Below, one piece after another: positions 15,637-23,621 of a DNA stretch of 64,000 nucleotides. Made by a program: the position numbers and the translations under genes. The DNA comes from Elizabethkingia bruuniana (GTDB taxonomy: Bacteria > Bacteroidota > Bacteroidia > Flavobacteriales > Weeksellaceae). Below the pieces are notes generated by a model. That model ran no database searches and was not told the DNA's origin. It saw only the letters and a program-made list of their open reading frames with translations. The stretch covers positions 4,092,001 to 4,156,000 of the forward strand of contig NZ_CP014337.1 of NCBI RefSeq assembly GCF_002024805.1, written 5' to 3'. Positions within the stretch are counted from its first letter, which is position 1; each line of letters opens with the position of its first letter.

Positions 15637-17391
15637 CTATTTTAAAACTTTTTCAGCAATCATATTTGTACGTATGCTTGCTTTTATTGTTGCGCATTCC
15701 TGACCGGTACTTTCTCCATGCGGTGTTATCGTGTAAGTATCAATATTCGCCGGTACTATGAATGTTTCTGCATAATGGATAATATAAGGTTCAAAGCTGT
15801 TGTCAGGGCTTTCTACAATAACTTCTCTGCCTTCTATAAGATTAATGACGTTAACTACGCCTCTGGTATGGTGAACTACCTTTTTAGTAAACCAATGCCT
15901 CCTGGTTTCGATGAAAGATAGAGCATCCAATCCTGTACGTTCTTCCCGCCATCCGTCACCGTCAGAAACAGATTCTGTAAGGTTTAGTATATTCTCTTTT
16001 GTCCACGATGTTGTACGATCCCATTGTATTACGTTTTTACCATGTTCCAAAGATATTGGACGCGGTTTGCCATCAAGTCCCATGCGGCCCCAATCCCATA
16101 GCTTGAATGTGAAAATGTAGGGGGTGGCACTAATTTCTAAAACAACGGTGTTTGCTCCCGAACAATGTACTGTCCCTGCAGGTATGGATACATGATCGTG
16201 TTTATGAACATCCCATTTCTGTACATATTTTTCTGCATCAAAAATTATATTGTCGTTTTGTGCAGCTTCCAGATCTTTCATCATCTCATCGGGATTAATA
16301 TTTTCTTTTAATCCAAGGTACACAAAAGAATCTTCTCCGGCATCTAGTATATAATAGCTTTCATCTTGTGTATAAGACATGCCAAATTTTTCTTTGATAT
16401 ACTCTTTTAGGGGGTGTACCTGTAGGCTGAGGTTACCTCCTTCCATAGTGTCCAGAAAGTCGAAACGGATAGGGAATTCATCACCAAATCCTTTGTATAC
16501 TTGTTTTCCTAATAAAGCTTCCGATTGGAAAAATACCAGATTTACAGATGGTATTTCCACTATCTGATCACCGAACCCTAACAAGAGACTATTTTCTTCC
16601 GGAACACAATCGAATCCCCATGCATAGTTAGGCAGACTTCTGTCCAGATCACAAACTTCTTTCAGCCATTGTCCTCCCCATGGACCGGGGTCAAAAAACG
16701 GAACGACTCTGAATGGACGTTTTATGGTTTCCTGCATAGCATCGTATAAAGCATTGGTACTTATCATTTTTGGCTGATGAGGTTTGGTTGTGTCCAGAAA
16801 GAGTTGGCAGTTGCTTAATATTCGTTTTTTATAACGGTCGCATACGCGCCAGTCTACAAAATATGCATGCTTATATTTATAGGCGAAAGAGTCGGTATAA
16901 TTAGTTTTGCCCAGGTTACAGACAGTATCTTTACGGTAGCGTAATTGTATTTCCCATCGTGGCATGTCTGCATAAATGCAAAGATCTGCCTGTCGTGCTA
17001 TTAACGTAGCTCCGGGGCCGGTAACGATTATAAGATTATTGGTAGCGGCTATACGATTACGAAGGCTGTTTACTTTAGAAATATCAAAATAATTTTCCAG
17101 CTCCAGTGATGTTAAATTACCAAATACAGGGTCGTCTGTTACAAAGGCTTGTACCAGTGCAGAAATTTCGCTTTCCGGTTTCATTGCCTCTATGGTATTT
17201 ATGATTAATTCCGGCTTTAGTAATTCTTGTAATGAAACGTTAATCTCCTCGGTATATACACCGGAATAACATTCAATAGCTATTACCTTAGGTGCGCGTG
17301 TCTCAATTTCCTCTGCAATGTTTTCCCATCCGCTTATACAGTTGTGATTTTGTATTTCGATGACAGGGAATTTATTAAAATTTGATTTCAT
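15637..17391 (-). CDS. Class I mannose-6-phosphate isomerase with an extra N-terminal domain
   Basis: Residues from about 215 to 584 form a cupin-type phosphomannose isomerase that interconverts mannose-6-P and fructose-6-P. Metal-site and core segments are LSLQVHPLKEY near 323, ESYYILDAGEDSFVYLGL and IPAGTVHCSG near 405. The first 210 or so residues (KVIAIECYSGVYTEEI, NNLIIVTGPGATLIARQADLCIYAD) are not part of a standard isomerase of roughly 320-400 residues and resemble a nucleotide-kinase-like alpha/beta fold, but the usual P-loop is not evident. It lies 14 bases after ROK, so product and substrate enzymes are adjacent. The fusion is in frame with no sign of error. Confidence 0.85.
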   Translation of the reverse strand: MKSNFNKFPVIEIQNHNCISGWENIAEEIETRAPKVIAIECYSGVYTEEINVSLQELLKPELIINTIEAMKPESEISALVQAFVTDDPVFGNLTSLELENYFDISKVNSLRNRIAATNNLIIVTGPGATLIARQADLCIYADMPRWEIQLRYRKDTVCNLGKTNYTDSFAYKYKHAYFVDWRVCDRYKKRILSNCQLFLDTTKPHQPKMISTNALYDAMQETIKRPFRVVPFFDPGPWGGQWLKEVCDLDRSLPNYAWGFDCVPEENSLLLGFGDQIVEIPSVNLVFFQSEALLGKQVYKGFGDEFPIRFDFLDTMEGGNLSLQVHPLKEYIKEKFGMSYTQDESYYILDAGEDSFVYLGLKENINPDEMMKDLEAAQNDNIIFDAEKYVQKWDVHKHDHVSIPAGTVHCSGANTVVLEISATPYIFTFKLWDWGRMGLDGKPRPISLEHGKNVIQWDRTTSWTKENILNLTESVSDGDGWREERTGLDALSFIETRRHWFTKKVVHHTRGVVNVINLIEGREVIVESPDNSFEPYIIHYAETFIVPANIDTYTITPHGESTGQECATIKASIRTNMIAEKVLK

Positions 17392-17405
17392 TTGTATTCT
17401 TTTAT

Positions 17406-18347
17406 TTATCCATTATTTACCACATGGGCGATGCCTAGTAACGCTGCAGTTGCCGGGAATTTCCCTTCCCTGATGTCAACTTTTCCCCAAGGAGTCCACG
17501 CATGAGTTTCAACCTGTTTTCTGATATAGGGAATGATGTAATTGCTGCTTGCCATAATCCCGCCAGTAAGCACCAGTATTTCCGGATCGTAAGCATGGAT
17601 GAGATTGATGGCAGAAGCTGACCATGCCTGTAGGCTCTGGTCTCGCAGATGTATAGCAGTTGCATCTCCTTCTCCGGCCAATCTGAAGATGAGCTCGTAA
17701 TCAATTACCGGAAAATCTGCCAGCCTGCTTTTTGTGAAACCCTTTTCTGATTTTGCAATGTTGGTAATATTCCAGGTAGAAGCTTCTGTTTCTACACATC
17801 CCTTATTTCCGCAGTTACACATCCTGCCTTTATAATTGATAACAAAATGTCCGCCCATTATACCTGCGGTGAAGTGTTTGCCTCTTAGTAATCGACCTTC
17901 TGTGACCGCTGCACTTCCTATTCCTGTACCTAGTGTCATCAGTATTACATTGTCAGCATCTTTTGCGTTTCCATATTTCCATTCTCCGAGAAGAGCGGAG
18001 CGGGCATCGTTTTCTATAAAAAAAGGAATTCCGAATGTTAGTAAGCACCATTCTTCCAAATTTATACCCGGTGCATCACTGAATTTTTTATCCACAGATA
18101 GTATCCTTTTTCTATGGTTATCAACAATTCCTGGTGAAGAAATACCAAGCCCAGATACTCTTGTAATGGGAGTTTCTGTTCTTTCCAATAGCTTATCCAC
18201 AATTTCTTTTATAAGGGGCAGTCTTGGTCTCAGACCTTCTCCTGAATAAGAATCTATAGAAGCTGATGCCAGAATAGTATCTTGATGAACAATTCCAATT
18301 TTTATTTTGGTGCCACCCATGTCTATGGCAATAACTGGTTTTGACAT
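17406..18347 (-). CDS. ROK-family sugar kinase
   Basis: A 313-residue cytoplasmic ROK kinase. The phosphate loop DMGGTKIKIG is at 9-18, the second ATP motif is LGTGIGSAAV, the substrate/metal region ends in GIMGGHFVI and the zinc-binding signature is CNCGNKGC near 176-183. Followed directly by a mannose-6-P isomerase and a sugar porter, it most likely phosphorylates mannose (or glucose/fructose). The 5' part of the gene carries two perfect DnaA boxes and one near-match, and appears to be the parent of decayed copies found upstream. Confidence 0.92.
   Translation of the reverse strand: MSKPVIAIDMGGTKIKIGIVHQDTILASASIDSYSGEGLRPRLPLIKEIVDKLLERTETPITRVSGLGISSPGIVDNHRKRILSVDKKFSDAPGINLEEWCLLTFGIPFFIENDARSALLGEWKYGNAKDADNVILMTLGTGIGSAAVTEGRLLRGKHFTAGIMGGHFVINYKGRMCNCGNKGCVETEASTWNITNIAKSEKGFTKSRLADFPVIDYELIFRLAGEGDATAIHLRDQSLQAWSASAINLIHAYDPEILVLTGGIMASSNYIIPYIRKQVETHAWTPWGKVDIREGKFPATAALLGIAHVVNNG
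18088..18201 (+). repeat. DnaA-box triad A (inside the ROK gene)
   Basis: TTATCCACA at 18088-18096, TTATCAACA (one mismatch) at 18118-18126 and TTATCCACA at 18193-18201. Start-to-start spacing is 30 and 75 bases. In the ROK reading frame the boxes encode IVDK, GIVDN and SVDKK. Confidence 0.85.
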
Positions 18348-18352
18348 TTTTT

Positions 18353-18607
18353 TTAGTTTTTATTTACGGAATAATGCTGTTTTTTATCCACAAAAGGGGC
18401 TGTTTCCACATGCTTATCCACAATATTTGGTGAATAAAAAATAAGCTCCGATCTACTTATACCGAGGATTTTCTGATGCTGGCTCAGTTTATCCACAATT
18501 TCTACTGTATGAGAATTCCAAACTGGATATTTTCTACCGGATATCATGTTCAGATAAGAAACTGGGACTATATTTTTGTCTGAAATTCTCTTTTTGGTTT
18601 TTGCCAT
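18353..18607 (-). CDS. Small ORF of 84 codons, probably a decayed ROK-gene duplicate
   Basis: The frame ends 5 bases before the ROK start and has a purine-rich GAGGTAAAGAAA before its ATG, so it could be translated. However, its residues from about 23 onward align without gaps to ROK residues from about 35 onward: SG...EIVDKL...SP.IVD.H...VDKK fall at identical spacing. I therefore read it as a diverged copy of part of the ROK gene that carries DnaA-box triad B. A segment LGISRSELI looks like a ribbon-helix-helix DNA-binding motif, which is the main argument for a genuine small regulator. Confidence 0.35.
   Translation of the reverse strand: MAKTKKRISDKNIVPVSYLNMISGRKYPVWNSHTVEIVDKLSQHQKILGISRSELIFYSPNIVDKHVETAPFVDKKQHYSVNKN
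18384..18497 (+). repeat. DnaA-box triad B
   Basis: Perfect TTATCCACA at 18384-18392, 18414-18422 and 18489-18497, with the same 30/75 spacing as triad A and 296 bases from it. It lies inside the 84-codon reading frame. Confidence 0.9.
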
Positions 18608-18659
18608 TTTCTTTACCTCTGAAAGTTGCTAATTTTGATATAAGCCATAGCTCTTATTT

Positions 18660-18803
18660 ATACAGCGGAACTTTATATTTTTATCCACAAAAAGAGTTCT
18701 TTTTACATGCTTATCCACAGCATTTGGTTAATAAATATTCTTGAATTATCCCTTTGTTATGGAGGTTTTTATATTTCTTAACAGTTTATCCACAATTTGC
18801 TTT
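18660..18803 (-). pseudogene. Decayed ROK-kinase fragment (second upstream copy)
   Basis: Read leftward in the frame of triad C, the translation begins IVDKLLRNIKTSITKG and continues, through two stop codons, to PNAVDKHVKRTLFVDK. The ROK protein has IVDKLLERTETPITR ... PGIVDNHRKRILSVDK at the same spacing. This is a stop-interrupted remnant of the ROK 5' region, the outermost of three tandem copies. Confidence 0.6.
18681..18794 (+). repeat. DnaA-box triad C
   Basis: Perfect TTATCCACA at 18681-18689, 18711-18719 and 18786-18794, again 30/75 spacing, 297 bases from triad B. Against triad B I count 27/27 identical bases in the boxes and 48/87 between them. Confidence 0.9.
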
Positions 18804-18967
18804 GTATGGTATGATCATATATAAAATTATAAGGTATCGGATAAGTAAATTAGTCTTATGCTACTATATACCTGTACAATTTCGATCTCTTTTATTCACA
18901 CATTGATAGCTTTAATAAGTTTTGATATTATTTCTGATTGTATATAATGCTGTCTGGAATATTTTAT

Positions 18968-21900
18968 TTATGGAATTACCTTTATTTCAATCACATCCAT
19001 GCTATTTAGACTAACTGAATCGTTTATAAATATTTCTTTTCCTGTTTTATTATAAATCAGCTTAGAAGGTTTTAACCTTTCCCATGTAAATGTGGTTGTC
19101 TGCTCTTTTTCATCCGGATTATAAAGTCTTATAATAAAGCTTTGATCGTTCTGAGGAGTTATACTAGTCACCACAATTTTATCATTCTTCATGTGGAAAA
19201 GACTTCCTTTGATATCTGCTTTTTCGATTACAGGAATGGCAATAAGAGGTTGAGTAAACGCGGCTGCATACTTTTCATTCTCCACGGAATTAAAAGTATC
19301 GTGAGGACGGAGTGCGTAGCGGTAATGTACGGGGCCTTCCTGATCTGCTTTGTAGTTGGTATGCCAGTAATTGTTCATCGCATAGCTAAACCAGTTAGTA
19401 GTTCCGAGAGTGCCTTTATCTTTCCATTTCTTATGACTATTATCGATAAGCATTCTTTCATCTATCATTTCTGCAGCTTCCGTTAGCGGTGTTTCTATCA
19501 TCATCCACTGGATTCCTTTCTGCCCGGAAGAAGCATCTACCCAACGGCGGCTATACCAATAATCCATATTAGATCCTGGTAGTTGATCGGTAAGGTATTT
19601 CATAATGCCATAACCGGCATCGGCTGTAATATTTTTGAAACCAGAATTGAACGGAAAACCGAAATGAACAGACTCTTTAGTTCGGACAGGTTTTTTGTCT
19701 ATAATATTCTCTAATAATGCTTCATCACTATCTTTATATAGAGTGATAATTCTTTCCAGTTTGTTAGCTCCGGGAGCATCTGCGGTTAATAAAACCTTTA
19801 CCATTACAGGCCCGTTTTCCAATATTTTTGTCTGTACTTCAGTGTTTGATTTGGCTTCATTGGGATCGGATCCCGGTACATACCAGTAACTGTTCAGTCC
19901 CTGATTTTTAAAACTTCCTGCATAATTAGTGGTACCATTATCTGTAAAATGGGTAATGCTTCCGGTTTTATTATCCCAGGTCAGTGTTATTTTTCCGTTT
20001 GATACACTATTGTTGGTAACTACAAACGGTGTGGTTGCTAATGTTTTATTTTTAATAATAGTATAAACTGCGGAACCTAATGCCGGAATATTCTTAGCCA
20101 TAAATACCATTGTACCATTTTCCAGTTTTTGTAGTGGTATTTTGTTGCCTGCTGCATCTTGGACACTATTGCCTTCTGCTGTCGCAGGAATAGTTGCAAC
20201 TCCGTTACGTGTCCAGGACGAAGTATTGAAAACCTCAATCTTTTTAGATCCCGGATTAGTCAGAGGTTGTAATAAATCTTTTTCCAATTGATTGGCAAGA
20301 GAGTTTCCGTCAAGTGAAAATTGTCTTTTTACCTTCCATTGATCGGTAACAAATGGTAGGTCAGGAGCTGTAATGCTATTGAAAGCTCCCCATGTGTGTT
20401 CATGAAAAAGAATTACATTCCTCCACGCATCATAAAAATGCTGACTGTTGTACAGGCGGGGATTTAGCATAGAATAAAGAGTGGTTAGCTGCTGTAGTTT
20501 CAGTCCGCTGTTTCTGTTTATTCCTTCTTCTTTAGCTGTGGACATTGCACCATCTTCCCAATGTGGACTGATATCGCCTTTTACAACCGGAAGCTGGTCA
20601 CCATATTTTTTTTCAAATACTTCAAACATTTTCTCATTAGTGCTCAGTACAATTTTTGGTGAAGTATATTTTTTATTCCATTCATCTACAAACTTTGATA
20701 TTGATGGATCAATAGGTCCGTTGTCTGATACAATATTGTAGCGCCATTGTACGATATCATATGGGTAATTGGTTCGGGTAAGATCATCAAGGTATTCTGC
20801 AATTTTTTTCTGGCCAGTTTCGAATACCGCTCCGGGATGAATGCCATGCCATGATGAGTAACCTCTTCCTGCAGTCCAGAATAATATTTTTTCTTTTCCG
20901 GAAGGAGATAGCCACCATACGGGTTTATCTCCCCAGTTTTTTACAAAATTTCCAACACGGTCACCCAGGTAAGGATTAGTTTTCCCTAAATAATTGGGAC
21001 CACTGGAGAAATATTTTACACCTGAAGTGGTTAACGCAGGAACTAGAGACCATGCAAACCCCGGAACGTCAGACATCATTGCACTGTTGATCTTAAGGCC
21101 ATACTCCTTCTCCAGCTTCTGTGCGTATTCGGTATAGTGAAATAGCTCTTCCGGCTGGCTAAGTCCTGTCAGTATATTACCATACATAACAGAAAGTCCG
21201 ATTCCTCCATCTTTTACAGCTTTTACAAAAGCCTTTTTATCTTCGGGTGTAGCCTTTTGCATAAAATTCTCTACATCCCATAGCGCTTCTACATTCCATT
21301 TAAAACGAGCCTCTTCAGGAAGATTTCGGGTTTCATCAATCATCCTCAGAGCATCGTAAATATTTTTGGTATGAATCTTTTCCACTTCTGCCTGTAAATG
21401 AGAGTATCCTACATCAGTATGAGAATGATGAATGAAATATAAAGTACGTGGAACAATAGTACCTGCCTGTATAGTTTTGCGCAGAAGTTCTTTTTTTCCT
21501 GAGGTTACGGTTAGTTGTACATTGCCTCCGGTTTGTGAAAGCGTTACCGGAATGTCAAATGTTTTAATACCATCTGGCATTGTAAAAGAAAAACTCTCCT
21601 TGTTGTCGATTTTTGCAGTGATTTTCTCTTCCGGACCGAAATGCAGTGTAGTGAGATTAATTAGCCGTTTACCGTCTTTCAGGATGAAAGGAGTTGCGCT
21701 GGCATCCATTTTTTCCTGGAACGTAAATTTATAAGTCATGAACCAATCCCTGCTGTTTTGTGCCTGTCCTACCAGTTTTAATCGAAGGGGCTTTCCGGGG
21801 GTTACTTTATTTATAGGAACTCTTAGATAGGCAATGCCGTATGAGTCTTTCAGTCCGTCCATTTTTGTCTGGTTAAAAACAAAAGCAGTACTGTCTGCAG

Positions 21901-22306
21901 CTTTGGAAATCCATGTCGGATGCTGGTTGGCAGGGTAGGTGCTAAGAGTTAGTGCTTTTTGATCGTTTATATACAAATCAAAATTACGGACACCACCACT
22001 GCTGCCTGAAGAATGTGATACCAGCCAGTTGAAATATATATACGGGCCTGAATTTTTTTGAGGGACTTTGGCGGTCTCCCATTCTATTGTTTTGGCTCCG
22101 TCCGTTGTTCTGGTGAGCAATGCACGGGTTGCGTGATCCGGAAATGCAGAAAAATAATCAATATTCTCACCGCTTATTTCATTTTCATATCCGTTTATAG
22201 CATTTATATTGCCAAAATACGGAACCTTTTTTTGGGCATAAATAAAATTGCCTGCCATACAGAAGGACATTAGCAAAAGAAAATACCTGTAATACATGAG
22301 CTTCAT
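18968..22306 (-). CDS. Secreted GH38 alpha-mannosidase
   Basis: A 1112-residue exported glycoside hydrolase family 38 protein that would remove alpha-linked mannose, for example from host N-glycans. After a signal peptide (cleaved near FIYAQ) comes a carbohydrate-binding-like beta domain to about 285, then the catalytic domain opening with the zinc motif HHSHTDVGYSH near 290 and the probable nucleophile Asp in MMSDVPGFAWS near 411. The C-terminal half is the beta-sandwich typical of GH38. It starts 55 bases after the GntR stop, so it is probably co-transcribed with the regulator, and it precedes the mannose kinase/isomerase/porter genes. Confidence 0.92.
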   Translation of the reverse strand: MKLMYYRYFLLLMSFCMAGNFIYAQKKVPYFGNINAINGYENEISGENIDYFSAFPDHATRALLTRTTDGAKTIEWETAKVPQKNSGPYIYFNWLVSHSSGSSGGVRNFDLYINDQKALTLSTYPANQHPTWISKAADSTAFVFNQTKMDGLKDSYGIAYLRVPINKVTPGKPLRLKLVGQAQNSRDWFMTYKFTFQEKMDASATPFILKDGKRLINLTTLHFGPEEKITAKIDNKESFSFTMPDGIKTFDIPVTLSQTGGNVQLTVTSGKKELLRKTIQAGTIVPRTLYFIHHSHTDVGYSHLQAEVEKIHTKNIYDALRMIDETRNLPEEARFKWNVEALWDVENFMQKATPEDKKAFVKAVKDGGIGLSVMYGNILTGLSQPEELFHYTEYAQKLEKEYGLKINSAMMSDVPGFAWSLVPALTTSGVKYFSSGPNYLGKTNPYLGDRVGNFVKNWGDKPVWWLSPSGKEKILFWTAGRGYSSWHGIHPGAVFETGQKKIAEYLDDLTRTNYPYDIVQWRYNIVSDNGPIDPSISKFVDEWNKKYTSPKIVLSTNEKMFEVFEKKYGDQLPVVKGDISPHWEDGAMSTAKEEGINRNSGLKLQQLTTLYSMLNPRLYNSQHFYDAWRNVILFHEHTWGAFNSITAPDLPFVTDQWKVKRQFSLDGNSLANQLEKDLLQPLTNPGSKKIEVFNTSSWTRNGVATIPATAEGNSVQDAAGNKIPLQKLENGTMVFMAKNIPALGSAVYTIIKNKTLATTPFVVTNNSVSNGKITLTWDNKTGSITHFTDNGTTNYAGSFKNQGLNSYWYVPGSDPNEAKSNTEVQTKILENGPVMVKVLLTADAPGANKLERIITLYKDSDEALLENIIDKKPVRTKESVHFGFPFNSGFKNITADAGYGIMKYLTDQLPGSNMDYWYSRRWVDASSGQKGIQWMMIETPLTEAAEMIDERMLIDNSHKKWKDKGTLGTTNWFSYAMNNYWHTNYKADQEGPVHYRYALRPHDTFNSVENEKYAAAFTQPLIAIPVIEKADIKGSLFHMKNDKIVVTSITPQNDQSFIIRLYNPDEKEQTTTFTWERLKPSKLIYNKTGKEIFINDSVSLNSMDVIEIKVIP

Positions 22307-22361
22307 TTTTTATGGTTATATGTTAGAATGTTTGAACATATTAAAAGCTAAAAAAATAAAA

Positions 22362-23123
22362 TCAACTTTCCACAGACTTATTTATATCTATGGTATAGGT
22401 GAATTTGTCAGAACGGTAATAGCCTACATTATATTCTACAGGCTTTCCGTTTATATCATAAACAAAACGTTCTCTTTTTAATAAAGGAAAAGTAGCAGGC
22501 ACTTTTAGCTTTTTCCCTATTACAGCACCAGCATGGCAGGCACTTATGTTTTCGCGTGAGCGGTCTACTATAACTCCGAAATGATCTTGAAGCATGCTGT
22601 ATAATGGCATATCAAAATCATCATTTTTATTGACTCCGATTCTTGGATGAAAATAACTTTCGAAGTAAACAATAGGGTCTCCCGAGTTTTCTCCTTTTAG
22701 TTTGGAGAGCTTGAATATTTTTTTATCTGGCGTAATGCTGAAGAAATTGCAGATTTCTTCATTTGGCTGTATTTCTTCGGTCTTTAATAACTGATTGATA
22801 ACATTGATTCCCTTCTCCTGCATTTCTCTGGTAAAACTATACCAATGGTCTAGTCCGGTTACAAGGCTTTTCTTTTCCGCAACACGTGTACCTACTCCTT
22901 TTTTACGTATAATGAGGCCTTCGTGCTCCAGTTTGTTTGTTGCCTGGCGGATGGTATTACGAGATACCCCCCAAAGGTTAGCTAGATCTACTTCTTTTGG
23001 TAACAAAGCCCCCTTTTTATAAACTTCCATTTTGATTAGTTTGCGAAAAAGTTCTTCTACCTGTACATGTAGAGGCAGTTTGCTGTTGTGATCAATTGTA
23101 AAGTTTTTAGCTAGTATGTTCAT
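22362..23123 (-). CDS. GntR/UTRA-family transcriptional regulator
   Basis: A 253-residue HutC-type regulator. The N-terminal winged helix-turn-helix (about 12-80: PLHVQVEELFRKLI, LANLWGVSRNTIRQAT, EGLIIRKKGVGTRV) is followed by a UTRA ligand-binding domain ending in RERFVYDINGKPVEYNVGYY. The position at the head of the mannosidase and mannose-catabolism genes suggests that it responds to mannose or a phosphorylated derivative. No operator was confidently identified; the upstream gap to the RiPP-like terminator is about 85 bases. Confidence 0.92.
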   Translation of the reverse strand: MNILAKNFTIDHNSKLPLHVQVEELFRKLIKMEVYKKGALLPKEVDLANLWGVSRNTIRQATNKLEHEGLIIRKKGVGTRVAEKKSLVTGLDHWYSFTREMQEKGINVINQLLKTEEIQPNEEICNFFSITPDKKIFKLSKLKGENSGDPIVYFESYFHPRIGVNKNDDFDMPLYSMLQDHFGVIVDRSRENISACHAGAVIGKKLKVPATFPLLKRERFVYDINGKPVEYNVGYYRSDKFTYTIDINKSVES

Positions 23124-23206
23124 ACATATGAGAAAGTACGAAGATAGAAAATATTTTTATATTAATACTTCATATACTGAGAATAATTGATAGTTTATTA
23201 AATAAA

Positions 23207-23232
23207 ATAAAAAAGGGTGCAAAGCACCCTTT
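23207..23232 (-). terminator. Terminator after the small GG-leader peptide gene
   Basis: AGGGTGC (23214-23220) pairs with GCACCCT (23224-23230) around a three-base loop; read leftward it ends in a T run. Confidence 0.8.
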
Positions 23233-23256
23233 CAGTATTTTTGAGGTTATTTATGA

Positions 23257-23478
23257 TTAACGACACTGTTTTCTGGCATTTTGCTCAGCTAATACACAAT
23301 TAGCGGCAGATCCCTTTACGATAAGATCGGGATTGTTGTCACAACGATATTCTACGAAACATATAACTTCATTCCAAGTAGAAAAAATGACCTCTCCTCC
23401 AAATACATTTTTTAATTGTTCTCTGTTTAATTGCTTTTCAGGAGTTAAATTTACCTGATTTAATTTGATTTTTTTCAT
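23257..23478 (-). CDS. Double-glycine-leader peptide, RiPP/bacteriocin-like precursor
   Basis: A 73-residue peptide. Residues 1-28 form a leader with LNREQLKNVFGG, ending in the Gly-Gly cleavage site used by C39-peptidase exporters. The 45-residue core after it contains four Cys (40, 46, 61, 72), aromatic and charged residues, and ends in QCR. Flavobacterial precursors of modified peptides have this leader style. Its two upstream neighbours on the same strand are LanC-like and glycosyltransferase-like, which supports a ribosomally made, modified peptide. No exporter, protease or LanB/radical-SAM enzyme is in the window, so processing would have to be done elsewhere. Confidence 0.75.
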   Translation of the reverse strand: MKKIKLNQVNLTPEKQLNREQLKNVFGGEVIFSTWNEVICFVEYRCDNNPDLIVKGSAANCVLAEQNARKQCR

Positions 23479-23493
23479 GATATAAAGATTTAA

Positions 23494-23522
23494 AAGATGG
23501 CAGTTTTTGTAGGGGCCATCTT
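23494..23522 (-). other. Leader hairpin before the precursor gene
   Basis: AAGATGGC (23494-23501) pairs with GCCATCTT (23515-23522). It lies 15 bases before the precursor ATG and, read leftward, is followed by TTTT, so it may act as a weak attenuator between the LanC-like gene and the precursor. Confidence 0.45.
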
Positions 23523-23621
23523 GGGTTATTTTGTAATTCGACTACAATTTATGTATTATTTTTTAAATCACTACAAAGTGAGCGATTTTTATAATTTATT
23601 CTGAATAAAATGATGCTATAC

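Larger units (their letters stand above)
18088..18967. other. Candidate replication origin or DnaA-binding locus
   Basis: Eight perfect E. coli-type DnaA boxes, all in the same orientation, lie within 707 bases in three evenly spaced triads. To their right is an AT-rich stretch (18841-18960, 31 G+C in 120 bases by my count) that could serve as an unwinding region. No dnaA gene is in the window, which does not count against an origin because Bacteroidota origins need not adjoin dnaA. The alternative is a DnaA-titrating site of the datA kind. The only other perfect box I noticed is isolated at 47574-47582. Confidence 0.65.

Noticed and set aside
18097-18192. DnaA boxes in ROK explained only by protein motifs such as IVDK
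   Set aside because: Coding need could explain triad A, but not the perfect boxes in triads B and C, which lie in decayed or non-coding copies.
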